This document shows, one piece after another, positions 8,201-17,023 of a DNA stretch of 23,724 nucleotides. The notes under the pieces are model-generated. The model made no database searches and was not told the origin of the DNA. It saw only the letters and a list, made by a program, of their open reading frames with translations. Position 1 is the stretch's first letter. The number at the start of each line of letters is the position of its first letter. This DNA comes from Sphaerosporella brunnea (taxonomy: Eukaryota > Ascomycota > Pezizomycetes > Pezizales > Pyronemataceae), in contig VXIS01000503.1 in the NCBI GenBank assembly GCA_008704415.1, positions 1-23,724 on the forward strand. Reading direction: 5' to 3'. A program made the position numbers and the translations under genes.

Positions 8201-8257
8201 TCGCGGTATGGTTGGGGGGTCGCAGTATGGTTGGGGGGTCGCGGTATGGTTGGGGGC
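8201..8257. repeat. 19-bp tandem triplication upstream of transposase 2
   Basis: Three head-to-tail copies of TCGCGGTATGGTTGGGGGG, the middle one with CAG in place of CGG, lie 35-91 bp upstream of the transposase start codon. They are in its presumed promoter or leader. Confidence 0.8.
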
Positions 8258-8336
8258 ACCTATGTACTCAACTCTAATTCTCACGGCTCCCTTGTGTCTC
8301 CATCGTACCGCGACGTCTCCAGTGCCCACCCCTCCT

Positions 8337-8378
8337 GGCCATCAATTAAGATTCGCTGGCCATCAATTAAGATTCGCT
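8337..8378. repeat. 21-bp tandem duplication near the right TIR
   Basis: Two exact copies of a 21-bp unit (GGCCATCAATTAAGATTCGC plus T) overlap the inner edge of the right TIR of element 2. Such subterminal repeats may be transposase contact sites, which is an inference. Confidence 0.75.
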
Positions 8379-8469
8379 GGCGTTATCATGTTTCCATACA
8401 TAGTACGTTTGCTACTTAGAAAAGATTGACTTCGGCGCCGGCATTTCTCTTCGTGCCGGAAGAATACGG
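8365..8469 (-). repeat. Right TIR of pogo-like element 2
   Basis: This is the inverted partner of 5845-5949, ending CCGGAAGAATACGG next to the TA duplication. Confidence 0.85.
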
Positions 8470-8471
8470 TA

Positions 8472-8866
8472 CCTTAGCAGGGGACGGCCGTTTTTAAAAA
8501 TCGTCATATGACTACTGTGTGGCCCTTGCCCAGACATGAAAGCTTATGAATGTTATCGTGCTCAGGCAGAAGAAAGGGGGGTTTTCTGGAAAAATGGCCG
8601 TCACAAAAACGATATCCGGTGGTACACAGCAGGATCGATTACAAAATGCTCACACCAAAAATCTTGCCCATCAAATAATCATTATATGATGGTTATATGA
8701 GATTTTACGGTACTCAAACCCCCAACCATAAAGGCTCATATTTACAGAGTCAACAGAGGCGATGATGATTGGCCAAAGGAGGGGTGACGTAAGGTAAAAT
8801 GATGGAGACCGCATTACCACAATCCTTCCACAACTTGAACTCCCTATCACCACCACCCTGACGGAG
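8472..8866. other. AT-rich spacer, possible promoter
   Basis: No gene is seen. Near the right end are an ATTGG (CCAAT box, reverse) at about 8767-8771 and a TGACGTAA cyclic-AMP-type bZIP motif near 8785. These are followed by a CT/CA-rich leader-like stretch before the ORF at 8867. A short palindromic stretch, CATTATATGATGGTTATATGAG, lies near 8682. Confidence 0.3.
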
Positions 8867-9199
8867 ATGGAGCAGTCTCAACCAGTTATGGCTCTAGTGA
8901 TGGACGCTTGGCTAGACAATCCTCCACCTCCAGTGTCATATCTATTGCGAAGAAAGAAATTCGCTTTTTGCTTTGCTGGGATACGAAAAAAGCGAGTATG
9001 GCTCCAAAAGCGTTATCTATCCGACATCATTCTTACTAGACGACAAATCGTCGGAATGGCTGCTGAACGCTGCCGTGGGCCATTGGCACTACCACTCCCC
9101 GCTTTAAAACATTTCTGGCTGGACGATTGTGAAGCGAACCGGGACGGCAGCGGCGCAATTGACGGGCGGTGTCTCGGCGAGAGGCGGCCTTCGTGCTGA
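8867..9199 (+). CDS. Small hypothetical protein (110 aa), doubtful
   Basis: I do not recognise this ORF. It has an ATG after a CACCACCACC-type leader and a plausible promoter (CCAAT and bZIP-like motifs 75-105 bp upstream). The product would be basic, with a NPPPP turn near residue 18 and Arg/Lys clusters (about residues 28-50). There is no signal peptide, membrane segment or known motif. It sits alone between transposon 2 and the fumarate reductase gene. It could be the first exon of a longer gene, a gene fragment or chance. A 24-codon ORF at 9288-9362 downstream is equally unsupported. Confidence 0.25.
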   Translation: MEQSQPVMALVMDAWLDNPPPPVSYLLRRKKFAFCFAGIRKKRVWLQKRYLSDIILTRRQIVGMAAERCRGPLALPLPALKHFWLDDCEANRDGSGAIDGRCLGERRPSC

Positions 9200-9727
9200 G
9201 GTGAGGCTGATCGGCGCAGGAGCTTTGTAGGACATCTTTAGTAGTTATTCAAGTTGCGCTCTGGGTAGACTTCCTGAATGCTGAAGTATGTCTCCACCGA
9301 CAAGCGTCCGCGACATCGTACTTAGCTATACCCAGCTCAACCTCACCACACCGACAAAGTAACAAGGCCTTTGCACCTGACATAGTTTTTACCTGGTTTT
9401 TTTGCACAACCTCGCTAGTCCCTTGCTGGGGAAATTATATACGGTACCGGCAACTAAGTAAGGAGACAAGATGGATCGCTGACCTTATGGATGCTGAGTT
9501 GATCGTGGTGTTAGAGTATCACCAATAACATGTAAATATAAGATTTAGTTTGTTTAGTTACACCGTAAACGCGCCCACGCTCACGGCATACATCCATAGT
9601 ATATCCATATCTGACCACTCCAACAGCCAAAAACCAATCTTTAGTACTCCTGGAAAAAAACATGAAAGCCAATAGGAAAGGGCAACCCAAGAAAAAATAC
9701 AAAGAAGAAAACCGACAACATTAATGT
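9200..9727. other. Spacer downstream of the fumarate reductase gene
   Basis: There is no convincing gene. A T-rich tract with GTTTTTTTGCAC lies near 9395-9410 and a GGTACC near 9442. The 3' untranslated region of the minus-strand fumarate reductase gene must lie at the right end of this stretch. No clear polyadenylation signal could be assigned. Confidence 0.4.
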
Positions 9728-11775
9728 TTACAAGTCCAATTTAGGGCTACTGCCAGTTACCCGTCCGATGACCGTCGCGGGGGCATATTTGGGGATGACT
9801 TCGTCATCGTGAAGCATGGCGAACCTGAAATACCGTCAGTCCCCTGCAGCACAAATCGTGACGTGGCAAGGCAAAACTTACTCTTCGGTGGCATCGCGAC
9901 CAGCGAAGTTCATGATGGCCTGGGCTCCACCGGGGTGATCCTCCAAGAACTTTGTACAATCCAAGACGCATCCCTTGACAACCACCCATACGTCGTCCTT
10001 CTTGTTGTGCTTGGCAATATCATCCATGGAGAATTCCTTCTCCGGAATGGAAAACTCCTTCTTCTCTATAGTGCCAACTGTGGCAGGGCCCGGGCCCTCG
10101 GAGTCTTCCTTGTAAGCGGGGTGAGTGGCTGTCTGACCAGACACCTGGGCGGAAACGTCGGACGAGCCGCTCCAGTCGACGGTAACACGGCCAGGAATGT
10201 TGGGGTCAATGTGAAGCGATATCTGGTTCAGACGAGAATTGGCGTTTCCGGAACCACCCTGGGACAGTACCTTCTGGAAGAGGTACTCGCTGGCTGAATC
10301 ACCAGATACACGGCCGTAAACGACGCAGCCCAACAGAGAAGAGCCACCGAGACGGTTGGCCCCGTGAACGCCACCAGCGACCTCACCGCATGCAAACAAT
10401 CCCTCGAAGGGCTTACCATCCTTGTTCAAGACTTGGGCCTTGTCGTTGATCTCAATGCCTCCCATGGTGAAGTGCAGAACCGGTTGCATCAGCGCAACGT
10501 GGAAGGTGTCATTGATATCGAAAGGAACGTTGTGAAAGAACTTCTTGCCGAAGGGATCCTTCTTCTTTCCCGCAGCGATATCATTGTATTCCTGGAACAC
10601 CTTCTGGAGATGTTCAGGTCCGCAACCAATCTCCTTGGCAAGTTCCTTGCCGCTTATTTTCTTCATGAGACCGCGGCCAGAGTAGTGGCGGGTGTGGAAG
10701 TCAAGGACATTAGAAGCTTTGCTGTTGAGAACAAGACGAATAGGGAACCTGTTCTTAAACATCTCACCGGAGACATAGTCACGGTGGCCAAGCTCGTCAC
10801 AGAATCGGTCACCGGTGGCATTGAGCAGGATACCACCCTCACCACGGAGCGCTAATAGAGTGAGCACAAGACCAAAAACATGATAAGGAAGGAGAGGCAT
10901 ACCCTCAGCGGCCAAGAATTTGGTCTTTGCGTCAGGGTCTTTTGGGTCAACCAGACCCGTGGGGTGAACCTGAACCTTGTCCATGTCGATTCCGTTCCCA
11001 CCGAGCTTCATCACCATCTTCTGACCGTCACCAGTGGCGTGGTTACCGTTGGTGGTGGATAGGTTGTAGACATCAGGACGGTGCTTTTTGAGCAAAGAGT
11101 CTTCAGTGAAATCGGCAGCATAGCCGCCGGTGGCCAGGACAACGGGACCGTTCTCGGTGTGAGTCTTGCCTTCAAACTCGAAATCCACACCAGTCACGAC
11201 ATTTCCCTCGTTGTTGATCTTTGTGACCTTAGCCTTCTTGATAATCTTGACCCGGTGGGGCTCCTTCTCTGCGAGTTCCTCCAATCGCTGCATCAGCGCA
11301 TACGTGATGGCCATACCGGGGAACTTTGCATCGTGGCCACGGTGCGTTCGAGGCTGCGAGTGGCCACCAAGGCGAGAAACGAGAGTAAGGTCGAGCTTGA
11401 AAACGTCCTGCAACCACTCGATGGCGGCGGCAGATTTGTAGGTGAGGACCTTGATCAAATCCGGCCGTGCCTTGTCACGCGCAGACTTCATGGTGTCATC
11501 GTAGAACTGCTTCACGCTGTCGCGGATGCCTGCATCTACCTGGGTGCGGGTGAGAGCGCCGTTAATACCCGAGGTAGCCTTGGTTGAGTTTCCACCGAAG
11601 AAGCCTGATTGGCAGTAACGGTCAGGTCAGCCTTGGAACCTGTGAATGAGGAGTCTAGAATTCAAAACGCACCCTGTTTGTCCAGCACCAGCACATTCCC
11701 ACCAGCCAAATAGACGGTGTGGGCAGCGCTCAGGCCGGACAGACCGCCACCGACAACGATCACTCTTTGGGCCAT
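9728..11775 (-). CDS. FRD1: Soluble fumarate reductase fused to cytochrome b5
   Basis: A flavoprotein that reduces fumarate to succinate, reoxidising FADH2/NADH, as in yeast Frd1/Osm1. I infer four exons: 11775-11673, 11604-10903, 10851-9882 and 9824-9728, giving 1872 nt and 623 aa with no internal stop. The introns (68, 51 and 57 bp) have GTGCGT, GTATGC and GTAAGT donors and TAG/CAG acceptors. The N-terminus is a dinucleotide-binding motif (VIVVGGGLSGLSAAH, from residue 5) with no obvious targeting peptide, suggesting a cytosolic enzyme. The flavin/fumarate domain shows GGNSTKATSGING, QVHPTG, ELGHRDYVSGEM (probable catalytic Arg), MGGIEI and the FACGEVAGGVHGANRLGGSS block. The cytochrome b5 domain starts near residue 541. 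Its first haem ligand is His in DHPGG; the second (MLHDDEV) is supplied only by the last, 32-residue exon. It is divergently arranged with MDE1. Confidence 0.9.
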
Positions 11776-12129
11776 TTTGATATGTGTGTTGTGTTGCCTT
11801 TTAGTTGACATAAATGATAAAGTATCGGGCGGAAATGGGTGCTATAGGTATACAAAGGAAGGGAAGTTGTCAAAGATGAGCTCGTTAATGGCTCGTATGG
11901 GGTCGTGATGGAGGAGAAAGGAAGGGGTGAGAGGGCAGGACTGGTGAGGCGACACAGACGGAGGGGTGGGTTTTGTAGCACTTTGTGGGGGGGGCGGGTA
12001 GGTGATTTGTATGTTGCCGAGCCTCGGCTCTGCGACGGATGAGTAAGCGCGGGAACTCGTGGTTCGGGATGGGATATCGATAGCACACGGGTCAAGACTC
12101 CGGGGATAAACGACTGTCGTTAGTGGGTG

Positions 12130-12189
12130 ATTGGTTATGTAAGCGCAGGTAGAACACATTTGCTGCGAATTCATCTCTCACTCGATTGG
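12130..12189 (-). promoter_or_regulatory. Two CCAAT boxes upstream of the fumarate reductase gene
   Basis: ATTGG on the plus strand at 12130-12134 and 12185-12189 gives CCAAT on the minus strand, 355 and 410 bp upstream of the start codon at 11775. That strand orientation fits the CBC/HAP complex acting on the minus-strand gene. The role is inferred from motif and position. Confidence 0.35.
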
Positions 12190-12714
12190 TGGGGGAAGTG
12201 TTGTTCCCCACAAAGTTCTCGCACCCTGCAGCGGTCTTGCTTTCTGCAGCCGCATGTATGTATGTCATCGCGCCTTATTTCTAACAACCTGGAGGTAGTG
12301 CTACCACATGCTCTGCAGACCAACATGTGAAAGCCGAGAAACATGTCATCGCCGCCTGATAATCAAGCCAAGCCATGTCATGTGCAGCCAATGGAAGAAC
12401 ATGTGAAAATGCGCCAAATGTGACCTGGGCCAGACACGCCATCCAAAACCGGTCGGAGGTCTTCACGATGTCAATCTCTTGCAACGCCCCCGCCAACGTT
12501 GGCCAGCCCATGCCAACCGGCATGCGACTTGGGGGAACTGCTTCCAGTGGGCCCAAGAAGCCAGACCACCGGCGTTGTGCAGAAATTACGCGGTAGCCTG
12601 ATGAGAAGGCATTCGATCCTGCACTCACATGAGCTCATACATAAGCGGGTGTCAACAACCTCCGTTCGCTTTGTCCGTGATCCCGACTGTGGCTGGACAG
12701 CAGCATAGTCATTC

Positions 12715-12848
12715 CGCAGTATTATCGCTAAAGCTCCTCCACGGCTTCGCTCCAGAATGGTAGAGCTGTGCAGTCGCTTCGCTGTGCAGTCGGTTCGCAG
12801 TGTCGTCGCCAAAGCTCGTTCACGGCTTCGCTCCAGAATGGTAGCGCT
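12715..12848. repeat. Diverged 53-bp direct repeat with 16-bp duplication between
   Basis: The copies 12715-12767 and 12796-12848 match at about 46 of 53 positions and share CACGGCTTCGCTCCAGAATG. Between them, a 16-bp unit GCTGTGCAGTCGCTTC occurs twice in tandem (12765-12780 and 12781-12796). CTTCGCT words recur throughout. The origin is unknown. Confidence 0.7.
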
Positions 12849-13035
12849 CGCTTCGCTTGAGCCTCCAGAAACCGGTCAACGCCACCGGAAACCCGCCACC
12901 GGAAAACGCCACACCAACTGCTCTATCTAGGGATAGATGCATGATGCAATCAATCATTGACTGGGTTGCAACCCCGCCCAAAATCTTTTCGATCCCCTGG
13001 AATTCCGCAACCCCTCCGCTTCCATAATCTTCGCG

Positions 13036-14026
13036 ATGTCGACCAGCAACGCTGATAGCTTGGTTCTCTCCGAAAGTTGGTCGTCAATCTTGGACACCCT
13101 TCAGTTCACGTGCTTGCTGACTGAATGTGGTACCTTCAGATGCGAATCACCCCGTCAACTTGGTATGCGCAACCACATGCTTATCACCCAGAGGAAGCTG
13201 ACGCTTCAACTCCATCCAACTAGATCTGCAGTCTCTGCCGTAACTTCTACAACCTTGGTTGGGTACTCGCGATTTTCCGTTCTCAAAACCGCATTCATTC
13301 CTGACGGGCTAGGTAACGGGTACCGGCGGCGGCATTTCGATTCGAGAGCGCACTCCTGACCATGACCATATCTTTATTGCGCCTTCGGGCGTGCAAAAGG
13401 AACGTTTAGAGCCTGCCAATATGTTTGTTATGGACTTCCCGACCCAGACATACCTGCGCAAACCTCTAGACCTCAAGCCATCCGCCTGCACCCCGCTTTT
13501 CATGGCCGCCTTCAGTAAGCGTGGAGCCGGCGCGTGCATCCACACGCACTCTCAAGCGGCAGTTCTATGCACGCTTTTGACGCGTGGAAAAACCTGGTCA
13601 ATTGCAAACATCGAACAGATCAAAGCGATCCCCCGGCCCTCGGCTGGTGGGTACATGGGGTTCTTTGACACGCTGGTAATTCCAATCATTGAGAACACTG
13701 CGCAGTGAGTCCACGACGCTATCAATTCGCCAGCATAACTTACTCAGACCATGCAGCGAAGAGGATCTGAAGGATAGCCTGGAGAAAGCCATCGAGGAGT
13801 ATCCAGATACCTGTGCTGTGTTGGTGCGACGACATGGAGTGTAGGTGCCCCCTGCGGACTGGATGGTGAGCGAACAGCTTTTGACTGTGGTAGATATGTT
13901 TGGGGTGATACGGTCTGGAAAGCGAAGACACAGGCTGAGAGTCTGGACTATCTCTTTGAGCTCGGGGTGAAAATGGTTCAATTAGGACTGGACCCTGCGG
14001 GTCCGATCACGCCCGTGGAAGAGTAG
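13036..14026 (+). CDS. MDE1: Methylthioribulose-1-phosphate dehydratase (methionine salvage)
   Basis: This class II aldolase-family enzyme dehydrates 5-methylthioribulose 1-phosphate in the cytosolic methionine salvage pathway (yeast Mde1, human APIP, bacterial MtnB). I infer six exons: 13036-13075, 13140-13162, 13224-13262, 13313-13704, 13757-13840 and 13894-14026. The total is 711 nt and 236 aa without internal stops. The introns are 50-64 bp; the second exon is only 23 nt. The zinc ligands are visible as H111 and H113 (CIHTHSQ) and H191 (RRHGVYVWG), and the catalytic Glu as E135 (NIEQIK). The spacing is the same as in human APIP (H115, H117, H195, E139). The substrate-phosphate loop [10 protein letters not shown] is at residues 36-45. 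The length is normal for the family. The next gene, in the same direction, starts 442 bp downstream. Confidence 0.93.
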
Positions 14027-14468
14027 TCGGAGACGCGGAGAGTAGTGTAGAGTAGACTCAGTAGAGGGGTAGTTGGAGAGCGAATGCCAATTTATAGAGG
14101 CAATACCACGATAGTACGCAGTTGTCTTTACTTCCGCCGAGTTGCAGTAATTGGACTTTCTCATGTGCACTCAGACATCGCGTAGCGATAAGTTTCGATC
14201 ACCCCGCAATCCAGTCGCGAAAGATCGCCAACGTGACAATGACGCGCTACGCATAGGCCAGCTGCACCTTTCTAGTCCATTCATCATCACTCTCTCTTCA
14301 GAAAGGCCCCATTGCTTGGCAGTCACCGCGAAGCACGACGAAGCAGATACTGGCACTCGACATAGAAAGAGCTGCCTTCCAAATACAACTTCTCTTTATC
14401 TGAAGCTTACCCGCTACCCCCTCCCCCCACAATAAACCAACTACTTCCTACAGCATCCCACCATCACG
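14027..14468. promoter_or_regulatory. Spacer: MDE1 3' UTR and promoter of the SUMO-like gene
   Basis: No gene is supported. The last 60 bp before the ATG at 14469 are C/T-rich with a CCCCCTCCCCCC-like tract, a usual fungal pre-start pyrimidine stretch, and the start context is ATCACGATGCC. A TATA box was not identified. Confidence 0.4.
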
Positions 14469-14922
14469 ATGCCTGCTGCCGGCCAAGATGTTAAACCTAA
14501 GCTCGCGAGCCAGGAAGACAAAGTCAACGTTTTCCTGCGCGCGCAGAACCACGGTGAGCATGTTTCTTTCGTAGTGATCGGTTACCGACAGGCTGGCGAA
14601 TGTAAACTGACAGTTAACAGGTGAGCTCGTGTACAAGGTCAAGTCGTCCGCGCCTTTCCAGAAAGTCATCAACGCCTTCTGCAAATCCAAGGGCCTAAAC
14701 CCCCAGACGGCTCGGTTTCTGTCAGACCGCGGGGTCAGGTTGACTGGCTCGCAGTCAATTGACGAGGTTTGTTTCAAAACGGTTGTGATCTGCTACGTGT
14801 GCACGGCTGACTTCGGATGACAGCTCGATTTGGACATCGAGGAGGACGAAAATGGCGAACCCACCATCTACATCGATGTCATGCACGAGCAGACCGGCGG
14901 TGGAGCTGTGGTAGACGTCTAA
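14469..14922 (+). CDS. SUMO-like ubiquitin-fold modifier, divergent
   Basis: A 109-aa protein from three inferred exons (14469-14553, 14621-14766, 14824-14922; introns of 67 and 57 bp, donors GTGAGC and GTTTGT). After an 18-residue tail, a ubiquitin-like beta-grasp fold runs from about residue 19 to 101. It has VYKVKSSAPFQKVINAFCKS, which matches the SUMO helix region, then ARFLSD and SIDELDLD. The C-terminus has EQTGG, as in SUMO, at residues 99-103, followed by a six-residue extension (GAVVDV) that a Ulp1-type protease would have to remove. Compared with fungal SUMO, the usual FLFDG is FLSDRG, and the loop between LDLD and the final strand is longer. It may be the organism's SUMO, a second paralogue or a relative. 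SUMO acts by conjugation to lysines, mainly on nuclear proteins; that role here is inferred. Confidence 0.72.
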
Positions 14923-16321
14923 CCGTTGGCTGTTGATGGGTTTGTTTTGAGTTTGTAGTGACACAAGCGTTCCTTTGGTCACTTTTCGGTTGTTTTTCTC
15001 GCGGAATATATCCTACATGTCTTGTCTGGAGAGTGCTTAGCCCACAGCAACCTAGTTGATGGGCGTTTTGTCAACATATTACACTCGGCACTCGGCCGCC
15101 AGAGTATTACTGGTACCTTCAAATATTCTCGTTACTGTCGCCGCTGTTACTCCATGGAAAATCGGCTGTGTAGGAGCAAAGCTTTCTGCAAGTTTTCGTA
15201 CGTGAACGGTTCGTGACCGTTCCTTGGCGTAAGTTACACCCTTGATTACCTGCCACGGGGGAGGTCGAGTTGACCACACTACAAGGGTCTGAGTGGAAAA
15301 GAAGGCAGCGTAGAACGTGCCCAAGAGGCTTCAAATGCAAGAAATGGGCAAAAGTGAGGGAGAAGTCGCTGTCGGCCTGATCATCATATCGGGGCCACAA
15401 AATACCAGCCAGCCGACGAATACTGGTTCTCCCCGCCCCCACACAGCCTGGAATACAAACATAGATCCCCACAAAGTGAAGAGTCTGTTGAATAATGTTT
15501 TGACCAATCATGACCAGCAGATGTGTCACCGGCATGAAAAACAGTTCAGCGCTTCATAGGTAATAACTCACCCTTGGCAATACATTGTCGACAGCTTACT
15601 CCATGCGGTTTAGTTTCGCTCTCGCTTGTATTTTCAAGGAAATCTAACGGTTGCATACAGTACCAAAAAGCCCCTGTTTCTGTTGGCCGCAGGCGTTCTG
15701 GATTTACTTGAACGCGGTACTATTTCCGCATGATTGATGAATTTTGCCGTCATATAAATACTTTATTGTCATAACTGCGCACTTCATCAAAGATCGTCCA
15801 TCAATGGCATTCACATCAGCACGCTGTGTTTTTTTTTTCCGTGTTCCCTTTAACGCTGCTTTCCTATTGGCAATCTACCGGGTTCAACCAACGCGAGATT
15901 TGACGTCAATTGGGTTGGGCTACAGCATATATGCAGCGTTTCTGCGGCATTCTCTTCAACCCCGGCTGCTGGTCAAATCAAAGTGCACCAAACAGTCACA
16001 TAATTTGATATTCTAGACTCATATCACAGCCTACGTGATGTAAATGCGCAGTGCAAAAGAAGCACGCATATACGCGACATTCTCGCCAAAACAGCATGTT
16101 TTTTACTTTGTAGTGCACCAAAATGTTGGATCTTGCCCCGCAACGCCCCCCTCCCCCCAATTTACACGCCGAGTGCTGTGCAGTGAAGCAACTTGCCTCA
16201 ACTTCGCTCAACATCACTACCGCTCTGCCTCACCGCCACTTCAACACAACACCATCCACTCTCGTCTCTCTCACATCATTATTATCCAACCCCCGCCTAC
16301 TAGTACCAAAGTTATCCTTAC
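14923..16321. other. Long spacer without a recognisable gene
   Basis: About 1.4 kb between the SUMO-like gene and the leader-like stretch. Open frames on both strands are short, lack motifs and use no convincing start context. A poly-T run (about 15829-15838), a CCAAT-type ATTGG near 15867, a TGACGTCA palindrome (cyclic-AMP response element type) near 15901 and a TATATA near 15928 are visible. The last three together could be a core promoter facing right, towards 16100-16476. No tRNA-like structure was found. Confidence 0.4.
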
Positions 16322-16476
16322 TGTTTTTGATAGCTCTCACTGACTTGCTTCCCATTTTCAACAGCCGGCTATACATAAGTACGCATCACTACATGTACGT
16401 ATCTCACCTTGTTTTTGCTTGCATCTCGCTGACTTGCTTCCCATCTTTAACAGCGGGTTTCCCCCTTACCCCTCAG
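16322..16476 (+). other. CT-rich leader-like sequence with duplicated 3' splice-site cassette
   Basis: A 29-bp block starting CTCACTGACTTGCTTCCCAT and ending AACAG occurs at 16336-16364 and again at 16425-16453, with 26 of 29 positions equal. Each copy has a CTGAC branch-point word and an AACAG acceptor, as at fungal intron ends. A GTACGT donor at 16395 would make a 59-bp intron ending at 16453. Upstream (about 16180-16320) is C/T-rich, like a fungal 5' leader. The gypsy element is inserted 23 bp after the second acceptor, so any gene that started here is now separated from its body. No matching coding exon is recognised on the far side. Confidence 0.4.
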
Positions 16477-16989
16477 TGTAACTGAGAGGGTTGGGAACAG
16501 GCTGGAGGGGCCCAAGGTACTCGCGTACAGAGGGTTATCGAACAGGTCTAGGAACGAGGGGCCGGGACAGGATCCGGAGGCAGGACGAGAGGCGCGACGC
16601 GCACGGTCAGGGTTCAGATTGGAACGAAGGTACTCAGATTGACATACGAAGGTTCAGTAAAGAGGAAAAGGAAAACAAACAACAAAGCGGAAGCGAAGGC
16701 CCCTTATAGCACTCACGTGATCACGGTGCCCCGCGCCACATGGTAGCCGAACATAACCTCGGCTCGGAGCCACCCCACCTAGCCTCCCTACAGAGCCTTA
16801 TCACGACACCACAAACAACCCCCACTTCCGAACCTCGCCACGTGACAACCATCCACGGGGGGTAAATCTGAGAACAGCAAATGAATCAGCATCCTTTGAA
16901 GCCTTAGATCTGAGAGTTCTAGCCGATTTCATTGAGAGTAAAAGCCGGTAGCTTCGTCGGAAAACTCCATCCAAACTCGCGCCGTGACA
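16477..16989 (-). repeat. 3' LTR of the gypsy element (513 bp)
   Basis: It has TG...CA ends (TGTAAC...GTGACA on the plus strand). It differs from the other LTR mainly by transitions, including one that changes a CACGTG to CACATG near 16738. It abuts the polypurine tract at 16990. Confidence 0.95.
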
Positions 16990-17005
16990 GTATCCCCCTC
17001 CTATG
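16990..17005 (-). other. Polypurine tract of the gypsy element
   Basis: On the minus strand the bases directly before the 3' LTR read ATAGGAGGGGGATAC. This purine-rich run at the expected place would prime plus-strand DNA synthesis. Confidence 0.75.
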
Positions 17006-17023
17006 GCTGAGCTCCGGCGAAGC

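Larger units (their letters stand above)
5845..8469 (-). mobile_element. Pogo-like DNA transposon 2 (2625 bp)
   Basis: TA flanks both ends (5843-5844 and 8470-8471). The TIRs begin CCGTATTCTTCCGGCACGAA and are near-identical for about 105 bp (5845 to about 5949; about 8365 to 8469). The interior is one long minus-strand transposase gene. Several tandem repeats lie inside: an 18-bp minisatellite in the coding tail, a 19-bp triplication (8201 to about 8257) and a 21-bp duplication (8337-8378) upstream of the start codon. It is not closely related to pogo-like element 1: the TIRs and proteins differ. Confidence 0.87.
11776..13035. promoter_or_regulatory. Divergent promoter region between FRD1 and MDE1
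   Basis: This 1260-bp region separates two genes transcribed away from each other, so it should hold both promoters. It has a G-rich stretch with AGGGG (stress-element-like) words near 11923 and 11963, the CCAAT pair at 12130-12189, a plus-strand CCAAT at 12388-12392, and a CACCGGAAA-rich stretch with the short palindrome TGCATGATGCA near 12937. An internal repeat cluster occupies 12715-12848. No additional gene is supported; the open frames here are short and lack motifs. Confidence 0.5.

Noticed and set aside
8167..8259. N-terminal extension of transposase 2
   Set aside because: It has no ATG (only a GTG) and is encoded by the 19-bp tandem repeats.
9809..11587. Several plus-strand open frames opposite fumarate reductase
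   Set aside because: They are antisense shadows of a well-supported coding gene and show no domain of their own.
12471..12812. Open frames in the divergent promoter region
   Set aside because: They cross a repeat cluster, have no domains and overlap on both strands.
15119..15535. 138-codon minus-strand ORF
   Set aside because: No motif, no start context and no similarity that I recognise; it looks like chance in an intergenic region.
16123..16485. 120-codon plus-strand ORF before the gypsy LTR
   Set aside because: The composition is that of a CT-rich leader and it runs into the LTR; better explained as untranslated leader with an intron.
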